From the NCBI GenBank assembly GCA_000998025.1, contig LCJG01000015.1, positions 1 through 40,889 of the forward strand: a DNA stretch of 40,889 nt. The letters run 5' to 3'. Shown here piece after piece: positions 1 through 8,085 of the stretch. Under the pieces are notes generated by a model. That model saw nothing but the letters and a program-made list of their open reading frames with translations. It did not search any database and had not been told where the DNA came from. The translations under genes and the position numbers were made by a program. This stretch comes from Candidatus Collierbacteria bacterium GW2011_GWB1_44_6 (GTDB lineage Bacteria; Patescibacteriota; Microgenomatia; UBA1400; MFAQ01). Within the stretch, counting starts at the first letter, position 1. Each line of letters opens with the position of its first letter.

Positions 1-220
1 TTATTTCTCTGTCTCCGGTAAAGATGTGGTGATAAAAAGATTCCAGATTCCACTTCCAGTGGACCTGTCCTGAGCCCGTCGAAGGATTAAACCCGCTTGC
101 TAAACCTCCACACTTATCAGAAGCTTCAAAAATGACTACCTCAAAATCCTCATCCACCAAAGATACTCCGCAGGAAAGTCCAGTAAACCCTCCTCCTATT
201 ACAGCTATCCGCTTCCTCAC
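1..220 (-). CDS. FAD/NAD(P)-dependent oxidoreductase (amine-oxidase-like), 5' part only
   Basis: The frame starts at a GTG (218-220) and runs off the left edge after 73 codons, so only the N-terminus is visible. It opens with a dinucleotide-binding Rossmann motif (IAVIGGGFTGLSCG, residues 5-18), then an acidic end to the second strand (VVIFEAS) and a GGLAS glycine turn, followed by WNLESFYHHIF. This pattern is typical of FAD-dependent amine oxidase/desaturase-like oxidoreductases; the substrate cannot be told. The gap to the preceding LPETG gene is only 3 nt, so they are probably co-translated. Residues 46-52 (PSTGSGQ) are encoded by a dispersed repeat (64-85) that appears to be inserted between the glycine turn and the WNLE segment. 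Family confidence is good, function unknown. Confidence 0.75.
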   Translation of the reverse strand, partial: MRKRIAVIGGGFTGLSCGVSLVDEDFEVVIFEASDKCGGLASGFNPSTGSGQVHWKWNLESFYHHIFTGDREI

Positions 221-223
221 GCT

Positions 224-1636
224 TTATAGAGCTAATAGAATTCCAACTATGGCTAGAAGCAAGCCTCCTCCAAAGGCGGCCACTCCTGGGAAGTCAAGGA
301 TGCCAGTCTCCGGCAGTATTGTTGGCTCAACTGCTCCTGCGGCTACTCCTGCGGCACCCGCTGGAGCCTCTGTGGCCACTCTTACTGGGGCTACTGTTCT
401 TACCGCAGTTGGTTCTGCTGTTGGAGCCTCGGTAATTGCAACCGCTGAAGGGCAAACACAGGTATCATCTTCGCTGCATGCCTCCTTACGGCATTTACTG
501 GAAGCAGTGTCACAAACCAGGCCAGTTGAACACTCGGTGTCCGTGGTGCAAGTATTGTTACATCCCACAACAGTGCTCACTGTCACCGAGTAATCATCGC
601 TGATACTTGTGTCACCAATTACTGCAATAGCTGTATTTTTGATTATGTCTCCATTTACCGCGCCGCTATTTACCTTCACCCGGAAAGCATAGACGACTCT
701 TTCTCCCGCTGGAATGCTGATTCCGCTACATGTCACCTTCTTGTTACTTTGTGAGAATGTACATCCGCTATTTGCATCTAGGTAGGTCAAATCGTCTTGA
801 TGGTCTCCGTCAAGCGTGTCGGTTAATACTATGTTACCCACGCTTACCTCTCCGTTGTTTAGTAAATAAATCGCATAAATAAAAGTCTGGTCTTTGGACA
901 CTGTATCAATTGCTGTTTCATACTCATAGCTCCTGGAAGTGCTTAAGTCTTCATTTCTGTATGCGATTTTTGAAATATCTATATCCGTGGCACAAGCAGT
1001 TGTCGCGGGACACGCTTTTGTAGTTGCTACCCCACAAGAGTCCAAACAAGTAGATATTGTACCTGCAGGATTTCCACAAGCCGTAGGACAGTCGGGGGAA
1101 CAGGTGACCGCCTCCGAAGCAACACAAATACTAGTTGATGTCACCGTACATGCCGCTGACCCTTCGTAGCAAACAGACGTACCGTCCGTCTTCTTACATC
1201 TTCCATCCACCAGATCACAAGATAGACCAGCCGCGCAATTTGCTGTCGAAGTACAAGCAGAACATTCAACTCCTGTTCCTGCTATCGTCGGCGCTACCGT
1301 AACCGTTGCGGTCGGACAAGCAGTCATACTTGTGGTCCAGTTTCCACCCACAAATGGGCAACAATAATTTTGTCCTCCACAAGACTCTACCCTGCCGGCT
1401 CTGTTACATGAACTGACAAGCGACCCGTCTGCGGATGGAGTACAGCTATATAGCAATGTAGGATCACTTTCAGTTGGGCACTGGGCATCACAAGCCGAGG
1501 GACTACTTGCCGGGCCAGTTGGTGCCAACCCTTCCTGAGTGCTAAGTCGATAAGAAACAAACACCGCCGCTGCGGCCAGTAGGGCTATCAAGATTATCGA
1601 AACGATAGCTACAATTTTTTTTCTTGAGTTTTTCAT
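224..1636 (-). CDS. LPETG-bearing cysteine-rich surface protein with DUF11-like repeat
   Basis: 470 aa. A basic N-terminus and a hydrophobic segment (about 7-29) form a signal anchor or signal peptide. Residues about 48-215 are rich in cysteine with CxxxC/CxxxxxxC spacings typical of small disulfide-linked modules. Residues about 225-355 resemble the DUF11 'conserved repeat' beta-sandwich found on bacterial surfaces (DTLDGD, GERVVYAFRVKV, NTAIAV). A second Cys cluster and a Thr/Pro/Ala-rich stalk follow. The C-terminus carries LPETG (441-445) and then a hydrophobic stretch, the layout of a sortase sorting signal, but the protein ends in LLAL without the usual basic tail. A sortase gene lies at 38186-38938. 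The gene sits 1 nt after the cysteine-rich 538-aa gene and 3 nt before the FAD oxidoreductase, all in one operon. Confidence 0.8.
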   Translation of the reverse strand: MKNSRKKIVAIVSIILIALLAAAAVFVSYRLSTQEGLAPTGPASSPSACDAQCPTESDPTLLYSCTPSADGSLVSSCNRAGRVESCGGQNYCCPFVGGNWTTSMTACPTATVTVAPTIAGTGVECSACTSTANCAAGLSCDLVDGRCKKTDGTSVCYEGSAACTVTSTSICVASEAVTCSPDCPTACGNPAGTISTCLDSCGVATTKACPATTACATDIDISKIAYRNEDLSTSRSYEYETAIDTVSKDQTFIYAIYLLNNGEVSVGNIVLTDTLDGDHQDDLTYLDANSGCTFSQSNKKVTCSGISIPAGERVVYAFRVKVNSGAVNGDIIKNTAIAVIGDTSISDDYSVTVSTVVGCNNTCTTDTECSTGLVCDTASSKCRKEACSEDDTCVCPSAVAITEAPTAEPTAVRTVAPVRVATEAPAGAAGVAAGAVEPTILPETGILDFPGVAAFGGGLLLAIVGILLAL

Positions 1637-1637
1637 T

Positions 1638-3254
1638 TTATGGCTTTGTGCTAACTAGTCCTTCAAATTTGTGAGCCCCAGTCTTGGTAATTGTAAAATC
1701 GAAATAAGAATTCTTGTTAGTGCTCGCATCCAAATAGCCCACACTATTGTTTTCTACTGGAGTATCGGTGCCAACGGTAATTCTGAATTTGGCTTTTAAA
1801 TTTGCCTTGCTCGCCACAATTACCAGCCTGATTTTGTCACCAATTTTTACGGCGTTTCTTTGGGCTACGGTCATTGCGGTCGTGTTGTATGTTCCATCTG
1901 CTTTCTGAGAGTAGAGTTTTATTTCCATACAAGCCCCTGCTACTCCCGGTGTCGGTGCCACTGTCACGGTAGCCGTTACCACTGGTGTAACATTTCCACC
2001 ACCCCCGCCTCCTCCACCACCACCCCCTCCATCAGTCGTTGTTGCAGGATAGCATCCGTTACCAGATCCACACACATAACCGGCCACGCAACACGTCATT
2101 CCAGTTCCACCTTGATTTTTACACCAAGACCGGCCTTGAGAGGTGCATACATTCGCAATGTAAGTATCAGAAACACACTCGTGGCCGGTACACGCATCCC
2201 CTCCGGTACAATGACAATTGTTGGGACTACATAGTATTCCTCCGCAATTTATTGTTGTTTCTCCGGGGTTCGCACATCTGCCGCCAATACATTGCTTACC
2301 ACTAGCGCAATCAGCATCAATTGTGCAGTACCCGGCGGGAACCGTGGGCTGGCATTTTAAGCCAGCACAAGTTTGTCCTGATGGACAATCTGCTGATGTT
2401 TGGCATGTCTTTTGAGGGGTTGTGGTAATTATAGTCCCTTGGCAAACATTCCCAACACAAGACTGTCCTGAAGGACAATCAGGAGTTGTCTGACATGTTC
2501 TTGATGCTCCGCACGACGAAGCCGTACAGTTTAGCGTATTTGAGCAGCCAACATAATCAGTTACAACACAACTTCCTGCAACACAGGACATGCAACCACC
2601 ACTGTAAGGTGTCACGGTCGGCTTAACATCTGTCTTTGTTGGCGTTGCTGACGGCTTAACATCAATCTTTGTCGGTATTGCCACGGGCGTCTCCTCAGGC
2701 TCTTTATCAGGTTTCTTTGTTGGCTTAACTGTTACCGGCGGCTTTGTCGTTGACCCGCCTAGACTCCCCGCCGCTTGTGGTTCACTTTCCGGCGCAGTCG
2801 GAGCAACGGCTTGACGCTGGGATACTCTAGTCGAAACAAAATAAGCCCCGGTCGCCGCCCCGACGACCAAAAGAACTGCTAACACTCCACCCAAAATCTT
2901 CGGCATCTGGCTCTTAGGTTTTGTTTCCGGCCACTTCGGTTCCTCGGAGATAGGAGGAGTCACGGTAGTGGTGGTAATTCCAGTCGGCGCCACTGTTGTC
3001 GTCGTTTCCGCAGACTCGGTGGCTGTCGTTGTCGTCGTTACTGGTACAGGGGGAACGGTCGCATCTGAAGTTGGCCCGGGAATCGGAGTTGTCGCTACCG
3101 GAGCAGACACCGTTGTCGTCGTAATCTGTGTGGGTTCGGCATAGGGAGCTATGGGTAGAGGTTCCGCGGACGCAGATGGCGGAGGAGTCATGCTCGGCTC
3201 AGGAGAGCTGTAGTTATCTTGCGCAGGAACAATAGGATTATTTTTGTCGTCCAT
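1638..3254 (-). CDS. Type II membrane protein with Dickkopf-like Cys-rich repeats
   Basis: 538 aa. Residues 1-115 are a Pro/Thr/Val-rich, low-complexity cytoplasmic tail. One transmembrane helix lies at 119-141. The outside part has several related cysteine modules at about 215-345, of the form CQT-x-DCPSGQ-x-C-x-G-x-x-C, recalling the Dickkopf N-terminal Cys-rich domain often annotated in Microgenomates surface proteins. A 12-glycine run (about 410-421) then links to a C-terminal beta-rich domain (about 440-538). Function unknown; adhesion or a cell-wall link is a guess. No sorting motif is present, so it should be held by its internal helix. It starts at ATG 3252-3254, 44 nt after the FN3 gene in the same operon. 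Confidence 0.72.
   Translation of the reverse strand: MDDKNNPIVPAQDNYSSPEPSMTPPPSASAEPLPIAPYAEPTQITTTTVSAPVATTPIPGPTSDATVPPVPVTTTTTATESAETTTTVAPTGITTTTVTPPISEEPKWPETKPKSQMPKILGGVLAVLLVVGAATGAYFVSTRVSQRQAVAPTAPESEPQAAGSLGGSTTKPPVTVKPTKKPDKEPEETPVAIPTKIDVKPSATPTKTDVKPTVTPYSGGCMSCVAGSCVVTDYVGCSNTLNCTASSCGASRTCQTTPDCPSGQSCVGNVCQGTIITTTPQKTCQTSADCPSGQTCAGLKCQPTVPAGYCTIDADCASGKQCIGGRCANPGETTINCGGILCSPNNCHCTGGDACTGHECVSDTYIANVCTSQGRSWCKNQGGTGMTCCVAGYVCGSGNGCYPATTTDGGGGGGGGGGGGNVTPVVTATVTVAPTPGVAGACMEIKLYSQKADGTYNTTAMTVAQRNAVKIGDKIRLVIVASKANLKAKFRITVGTDTPVENNSVGYLDASTNKNSYFDFTITKTGAHKFEGLVSTKP
1995..2030 (-). repeat. Poly-glycine codon tract in the Cys-rich protein
   Basis: Twelve consecutive glycine codons (mixed GGN) form a purine-rich run inside the 538-aa gene. 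It encodes a flexible linker between the Cys-rich modules and the last beta domain. Its repetitive nature makes it a candidate for length variation in steps of three bases; this is inference only. Confidence 0.7.
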
Positions 3255-3298
3255 CTATTTCACTATATCTATTTTTTTAATCACCGTCAACACGGTAT

Positions 3299-4648
3299 TT
3301 ATTTAAATCTATTTTTTGTAACTCTACCAAATACCAACAGGATAATTCCGAGTAATACCAAACCCATTGAAGTTGTGAGTCCTCCGGCATCTGTTAGTTC
3401 CTCTTCTGCGGGTGGCATGGTGGTAATAACGGTCGGAGTCGGCGTCAGTGTAGGTGTTTGTGTAGGAGTCTCTGTCACCGATGGTGTCGCAGATGGAGTG
3501 GCTGTAAACGCCGGGAGTGAACTGGATAAAACGGTAAACGTTCTAATAATTGATCTGAGTTGATTATTTGCATCTGTGTACTCTACGGTAAGTATGTGCT
3601 CTCCTTGCAGTAGTTTCTGTGGAGGGGTCCATGTCCAATTACCGTCAGAATCAGCTGTAACTACCTGAGTATTTAATGGATTATCAATTGTTAGTTTAAT
3701 GGTACTCTCTGCGGTATATTTTCCCATAAACTGCGGCAAGTCCGTCGCAATAATTTCTCCATTAATTGCAGGATTCAAAATCTTTGCCTCACCTGTTGCC
3801 TCTAGTTGTTCTGACAGTGAAAGCTGGGATTCCACAAGTTGGAAACCTGCTCGGGCAGTGGCAGATTCTGTAGCAACCAAGCTAGTTGCCAGCGAACCTG
3901 TCTCAATAAAACTCTGGTTTTTTCCCATCACAATATCCGGTACTGGTGTATCCTTGCTCGTGTCTGTCAATGCCGTAGCTGTACCGCTTGTTCCAGCCTG
4001 GACAAAGATTGATAATAAAGTTGATTGCGGATCATAAGTCAAGACCCGTCCATCTTTATCTCTAGAATTTGCCATATTAAGTCTCCAGGTACCATCTGTC
4101 CTGGTGATGGTTGATAGTGTTTCTCCGCCCTCGGCCTCCACGAAAGTAATTGCCCCGTTTACCGGTTCCCCGGCAGCCCCTATTATCTTTCCAAAAATCA
4201 CGTCTTCCGGGGGAACTACTGCTTGGGCTGCCGTTCGTACTTGAAAGGGTTTACCGTTTTCGTCATAGGTTCCTGACCCGGAAACAATTAAGAAATAATA
4301 AGTTTTATTTGCCCCCAAACCAGTCACGTTGACCAGATGATTTGTGTATCCCTGAGACGTCCCCGACACTTGATCTCTTGCGTCACCTGCCGGAGTGGTG
4401 ATTTTTGTTGGATCCTCTGAATATTTAATTAGGCCTGTCAGGGGAATGTCGGTTGTCCAGCTTACACTTAAGGTCGATGCACCTCTATTAGAAATTTTTA
4501 CATTCTTAGGGCTTTCAGTGGGGCCAGCTTGCGATTCTAGACCCTGGCGGCTATTTACGAGTATTACACCCGCTACCAAACCACCCAAAAGAATTAATAT
4601 CCCCAAGAAAGTCGGTATTCTCTTATTCATTAATCCTTTTGTTGCCAT
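3299..4648 (-). CDS. Fibronectin type III surface protein, membrane-anchored at both ends
   Basis: 449 aa. The N-terminal hydrophobic segment (about 13-31) is a signal anchor. Residues about 45-140 form an FN3 domain (PKNVKISNRGASTLSVSWTT at the start, TYYFLIVSG near the end). A carboxypeptidase-regulatory-like beta domain (GAITFVEAEGG...TRTDGTWRL) follows, then an Ig-like region with GEHILTVEYTD, a Thr/Pro-rich stalk, and a C-terminal helix ending in a basic tail (TKNRFK). The tail has the tripartite look of a sorting signal, but LTDAGG replaces LPXTG, so simple membrane anchoring is more likely. It lies downstream of pilN/pilO-like genes with a 5-nt gap, suggesting co-expression with a pilus or surface apparatus. 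Exact role unknown. Confidence 0.75.
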   Translation of the reverse strand: MATKGLMNKRIPTFLGILILLGGLVAGVILVNSRQGLESQAGPTESPKNVKISNRGASTLSVSWTTDIPLTGLIKYSEDPTKITTPAGDARDQVSGTSQGYTNHLVNVTGLGANKTYYFLIVSGSGTYDENGKPFQVRTAAQAVVPPEDVIFGKIIGAAGEPVNGAITFVEAEGGETLSTITRTDGTWRLNMANSRDKDGRVLTYDPQSTLLSIFVQAGTSGTATALTDTSKDTPVPDIVMGKNQSFIETGSLATSLVATESATARAGFQLVESQLSLSEQLEATGEAKILNPAINGEIIATDLPQFMGKYTAESTIKLTIDNPLNTQVVTADSDGNWTWTPPQKLLQGEHILTVEYTDANNQLRSIIRTFTVLSSSLPAFTATPSATPSVTETPTQTPTLTPTPTVITTMPPAEEELTDAGGLTTSMGLVLLGIILLVFGRVTKNRFK

Positions 4649-4653
4649 TTACT

Positions 4654-4980
4654 TTATTGTATAGGTATTGTTTCAATTGTCGGAGAGGCTGTTGCCGTCG
4701 CCACCGTAGCTGTCTGCACAGGTCCCAATGATTGGGTCGGCACCGGCACAGACACTGATATGAAATCTGATTCGGTTATGACAGATCTTTGCTGGAGGTT
4801 CTGCATCACCTCTTGACTGATAACACCATCTATTGGCTTTACTACTTCTGTTTGTGCTACCGTTAGCTGGCTTTTTACAGACGCGGAAAAAACCTGAAAT
4901 GCCAAAATACCCCCGACGATGGATAGTCCCATCACTCCTACCAATAATACATAAATTGAAAGTGTCTTTCTAGGTTTCAT
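4654..4980 (-). CDS. Small single-pass membrane protein of the pil-like operon
   Basis: 108 aa from ATG 4978-4980, overlapping the end of the PilO-like gene by 11 nt; an in-frame TTG at 4989 is possible but less likely. A basic N-terminus (MKPRK) precedes one hydrophobic helix (about residues 8-30) and a Ser/Thr/Val/Pro-rich extracytoplasmic tail. No family is recognised. Its position right after PilN and PilO is where PilP or other small platform partners sit in type IV pilus operons, but there is no visible PilP similarity (no lipobox or PilP beta domain), so the equivalence is only positional. Confidence 0.6.
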   Translation of the reverse strand: MKPRKTLSIYVLLVGVMGLSIVGGILAFQVFSASVKSQLTVAQTEVVKPIDGVISQEVMQNLQQRSVITESDFISVSVPVPTQSLGPVQTATVATATASPTIETIPIQ

Positions 4981-5632
4981 TTTCGTCAAAGAAGTAAAAT
5001 GATATTTGTCCAGTAGCTCTCAAGCTGACGTTAGCCCCCCCAGGTCCCGTCTCAGTTGATAAAACAATCGTATTTAGGATGGTCACGCGATCCATGTTTT
5101 CAATCTCAGATAAAAACCCCCTAACATTTCTGGGTTCACCGGTAACGGTAAAGGTCAGATCGGTCTTTATTATTTTGGTTGCATCCGCCTTAATTAATTT
5201 GGTTGACCAGTCCCCGACGGCCTGCCCCGTTCCGAATAGCCGTACTCCCGGCATCTGGATAGTTTGTACGGTCAAATTTCTCCTCCTGGCCAACAGCTCT
5301 ATTCTTCCCGCCATACTTTGATAAGAAAATCCATCAGGTACAGCATCATCAAACAGCCGGAGTCTATCTTGATAAGTATTCAGCTGGTTTTGTGCATTGA
5401 AGACTTGAGCAATTTTATTGTCGGCTTTTTTATTTACGGATTCTAGATCCTCGATCCTTTTCTGCAAAGAGGCCACGTTTGTCAAGGTCGGTCTGATGGC
5501 AGCCAAGATAAGGATAGTCACCATAAAAACTGAGAGAATTATTTCTAGCGACGCCTTTACCTCTGGTCTTTGATAGATCAGATTTATCCTCTGGTAATAA
5601 AGAGAGTATTTTTCGTTATTAATTAGAGCCAT
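4970..5632 (-). CDS. PilO-like pilus assembly platform protein
   Basis: 220 aa. A short cytoplasmic N-terminus is followed by one transmembrane helix (about 27-48), a coiled coil (about 52-92; LQKRIEDLESVNKKADNKIAQ) and a C-terminal alpha/beta domain (about 100-220) that includes the segment VTGEPRNVRGFLSEIENMDRVTIL. This is the general plan of PilO/GspM-type proteins: single helix, coiled coil, ferredoxin-like fold. The start ATG (5630-5632) overlaps the end of the PilN-like gene by 14 nt, so the two are translationally coupled, as expected for partners that form a PilN-PilO heterodimer. Sequence identity is weak in this family; the call rests on architecture, the NPGR-like motif and order. 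Confidence 0.68.
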   Translation of the reverse strand: MALINNEKYSLYYQRINLIYQRPEVKASLEIILSVFMVTILILAAIRPTLTNVASLQKRIEDLESVNKKADNKIAQVFNAQNQLNTYQDRLRLFDDAVPDGFSYQSMAGRIELLARRRNLTVQTIQMPGVRLFGTGQAVGDWSTKLIKADATKIIKTDLTFTVTGEPRNVRGFLSEIENMDRVTILNTIVLSTETGPGGANVSLRATGQISFYFFDENET

Positions 5633-6176
5633 TTTTAAAAGTTGCCTGAATATTAAATTTTACGGAGCCAGAAGTCTGTTCAAAAGTAGTATCCTTCATT
5701 GATAAATTCGCCACCCCTTCCATTCTTTTCAAACTTCGAAGTAATTGTGCAAATCCCAACTCTGACTCGGATTCTCCGACCATACCCATTCCCGTATCGT
5801 TGATAGTTAGTTTCTCCAGGTGTACTCCGCGGGGAATTGTCTTAGATAAATTGTCATATTTTTGACCGAAAGTAAGGTTTTCGGATAGATAGGTATTTAC
5901 AGGTGACTGCTTGGCCAGAATCTTTCTCATTTGTTTTTCCGTTTCTGCAAAAGTTTCGATTTGAACCTGTTTTTGTTCCACTTCCTCGGTCAAGTCATTA
6001 ACTCTTTTATCAAAATAAAATCTGGATCCAAATGCGAGCAGTACTACGAACTCAGTCAAAACCACCAGTACCCTTCCGGTGGTTGTTGCCCACGATAAGA
6101 ATCTTCCCAAAGGGGAAAACTCAAAACTATCTTTCGGTATTAAATTGATCTGAAAAACACCTTGCTGGGCAGCCAC
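5619..6176 (-). CDS. PilN-like pilus assembly platform protein
   Basis: 185 aa from a GTG start (6174-6176). The cytoplasmic N-terminus has FQINLIPKD, matching the INLLP-type motif by which PilN binds PilM in type IV pilus systems. One transmembrane helix (about 35-52) and a coiled coil (about 58-95) precede a ferredoxin-like C-terminal domain (VHLEKLTIND...FAQLLRSLKRMEGVANLSM...VKFNIQATF). It is followed by the overlapping PilO-like gene. No PilM gene lies upstream (the S20 frame is there); the only ASKHA-fold, PilM-like domain in the window is the fusion at 36040. Role inferred: inner-membrane platform of a type IV pilus-like machine. Confidence 0.75.
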   Translation of the reverse strand: MAAQQGVFQINLIPKDSFEFSPLGRFLSWATTTGRVLVVLTEFVVLLAFGSRFYFDKRVNDLTEEVEQKQVQIETFAETEKQMRKILAKQSPVNTYLSENLTFGQKYDNLSKTIPRGVHLEKLTINDTGMGMVGESESELGFAQLLRSLKRMEGVANLSMKDTTFEQTSGSVKFNIQATFKNGSN

Positions 6177-6236
6177 ACTTCCAGTTTATCAAATGGAAAC
6201 CTCAAACACAAAGAACTTTTTATTTGACCTTCTTAC

Positions 6237-6368
6237 TCAACCTGGCAGGGTAAGAAGACTCTTAAAATTATCAATAGCTGATTTGGCCTTCGTCTTGGTA
6301 GCTTTGTTGAAAGTGGCCTTTCTTTTGTCGGCCCTAAGTTTTTTGATTGCGGATTTGGTTATAGGCAT
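6237..6368 (-). pseudogene. rpsT: Ribosomal protein S20, short or truncated reading frame
   Basis: An ATG frame of 43 codons begins MPITKSAIKKLRADKRK, the unmistakable start of bacterial S20 (16S rRNA 5'-domain binder), and continues Lys-rich to IDNFKSLLTLPG before TGA (6237-6239). S20 is normally about 80-90 residues, so the second half (the HKNKAARLKSRL-type helix) is missing. The next frame gives only LSKKVK before another stop, so a single indel does not restore a full protein before pilN starts. Either the gene is truncated by a deletion or this lineage uses a very short S20. It is the first gene of the minus-strand operon. The family call is firm; pseudogene status is inferred from length. 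Confidence 0.7.
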
Positions 6369-6377
6369 ACCTTTATT

Positions 6378-6406
6378 TTATCATGCTCGAGCTAGTCTGG
6401 CACAAG
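6378..6406 (-). promoter_or_regulatory. Candidate sigma70-type promoter for rpsT-pil operon
   Basis: On the minus strand TTGTGC is followed after about 17 nt by GATAAA, some 10 nt before the S20 start codon. This is the only intergenic gap that could drive the long surface operon, and it faces the murJ gene. Both boxes are imperfect. Confidence 0.4.
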
Positions 6407-6432
6407 TTCGTCACTTGAATTAAAATAACCCA

Positions 6433-8082
6433 GTGGTAAACAAGATAATTTCCAAATCTCAGGAGTTTTTCAATCGTAAAAGCAATAGCATCCTTTCTGC
6501 GGCTGCCATTATTGGTGTCTCTTACCTTGGGTCAGCTCTCCTGGGTTTAGTCAAAAATCATCTACTTGCTGCCCGTTTTTTTGGTGGCATGGAGACTGAT
6601 CTGGATGTCTACTTTGCCGCTTTTGTCATTCCTGACACGGTATTTCAACTCTTGGTGGTCGGAGCGGTATCTGCGGCTTTTATTCCTGTCTATCAGGAGT
6701 ATTTTGAAAAATCCGAAGAAGAGGCACACCGGCTAGCCAATACAGCCCTAACCACGGTAGGGTTTTATCTACTGATTATCTCCACCCTGATTGCTATTTT
6801 TGCCCGCCCGTTAGCCGGCTTGTTGGCTCATTTTCCTGCAGAAAAACTTGACTTAATGGCTGGCCTTATCAGGCTCATGTCCCTGGCTCAAATTTTGTTT
6901 GCTGTCTCTGCTTTTCTTACTGGGGTGTTGCAATCACAGCGCCGATTCCTGATACCGGCCATTGCTCCTCTTCTCTACAATATTGGTACTATCTTGGGCA
7001 TATACTTTCTCTCTTCGCGATATGGCATTTACTCCGCCGCTATCGGTGTTGTCTTTGGAGCTTTTCTTCACATGGCCATCCAGCTTCCCACCGCCAAAGG
7101 CTTAGGATATTGGCCGGGTATTCGTTGGCAACCAAAACATCCAGGTGTTCTTTCGATGATAAGCCTAATGCCACCCCGGGCTCTGTCTCTGGGTCTAGAT
7201 CAAATTGAGCGGTGGGTCGCGGTAAATCTGAGCTCACTCCTAGCTGCGGGATCTCTCTCAATCTTCAATTTTGCTCGCCAGCTCTATGTTCTGCCTATTT
7301 CCTTATTTGGTGTTTCTTTGAGCCAGGCTTCTTTCCCCTCACTTGCCAGGGAGGCTTTATCTACCGACAAGACCCAATTTAAATCAACTCTATCAAAGGC
7401 CATCCTCCAAATCTTCTTCTTCGCTCTACCCGCCAGCGTCCTTGTCCTCGTCTTGCGCATTCCTTTGGTGCGTTTGGCTTTTGGTGCAAAGAACTTTCCT
7501 TGGGAAGCAACTTTGCTTACAGGCAAGGCCTTGGCCTTTCTTAGTTTATCTATTGCTCCTCAAGCCGTCACCAACTCACTTACCCGGGCACTTCACGCGT
7601 TAAAAGACACAAAAACTCCACTGGTTATTGGCTTTATCACCATGGTCTTCTTCATTGGCTCAGCCTATCTCCTTGGCTTGAGTACCGAAAAGAACGTCGC
7701 CGGCATCACCCTAGCCCTATCACTTGGCAATCTTCTCGATTTTGGTCTCTCTTACTGGGCTGTCCGCATCAAAGTAGGCCCCCTCGGCATTTCCACCCGC
7801 ATCTTCAAAATGGTCATCGTAAGTCTTTTTACCGCCGTTTCTCTCTGGCTACCCATGAGACTTCTCGATCAATTAGTTTTTGATACCACGAGGACTCTTC
7901 CTTTAATCATCTTAACTTTAGTAGTTAGTAGTGTTGGCTTCTGTGTTTATCTCTTTTTCTGTTGGTTGTTTGAGATAGAAGAGCTTAAGGATGTGATATA
8001 CATTGTGAAAAAGGTTGGTAATTGGCGTAAAATACTCGCCAGTAGCGATGAGGTTCTCGAAACCACTCCCAACAATATCTAA
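6433..8082 (+). CDS. murJ: Lipid II flippase MurJ (MviN)
   Basis: 549 aa, 14-helix-type polytopic membrane protein of the MOP superfamily that flips lipid II for peptidoglycan synthesis. Visible family features are the long alternation of hydrophobic helices, the GGMETDLDVYFAAFVIPD segment early in the protein, ALFSAFIPV-like GAVSAAFIPVYQEY, and RQLYVLPISLFGVSLSQASFPSLAREA in the middle, which is characteristic of MurJ. Length matches the family (about 500-550). The start is GTG 6433-6435; a TAAAAT box ends 6 nt upstream (6421-6426), consistent with a leaderless mRNA. lepA follows after 3 nt, so the two form an operon. Its presence shows that a peptidoglycan wall is made. Confidence 0.93.
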   Translation: MVNKIISKSQEFFNRKSNSILSAAAIIGVSYLGSALLGLVKNHLLAARFFGGMETDLDVYFAAFVIPDTVFQLLVVGAVSAAFIPVYQEYFEKSEEEAHRLANTALTTVGFYLLIISTLIAIFARPLAGLLAHFPAEKLDLMAGLIRLMSLAQILFAVSAFLTGVLQSQRRFLIPAIAPLLYNIGTILGIYFLSSRYGIYSAAIGVVFGAFLHMAIQLPTAKGLGYWPGIRWQPKHPGVLSMISLMPPRALSLGLDQIERWVAVNLSSLLAAGSLSIFNFARQLYVLPISLFGVSLSQASFPSLAREALSTDKTQFKSTLSKAILQIFFFALPASVLVLVLRIPLVRLAFGAKNFPWEATLLTGKALAFLSLSIAPQAVTNSLTRALHALKDTKTPLVIGFITMVFFIGSAYLLGLSTEKNVAGITLALSLGNLLDFGLSYWAVRIKVGPLGISTRIFKMVIVSLFTAVSLWLPMRLLDQLVFDTTRTLPLIILTLVVSSVGFCVYLFFCWLFEIEELKDVIYIVKKVGNWRKILASSDEVLETTPNNI

Positions 8083-8085
8083 ATT

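Noticed and set aside
132..593. A 153-aa plus-strand frame rich in Ala/Thr/Val
   Set aside because: It mirrors the Thr/Pro/Ala-rich stalk of the LPETG protein, which has clear domains and a sorting signal on the other strand.
6193..6423. A 76-aa plus-strand reading frame with hydrophobic segments upstream of murJ
   Set aside because: It is the antisense image of the S20 reading frame on the minus strand; its hydrophobic residues arise from complementary Lys codons.
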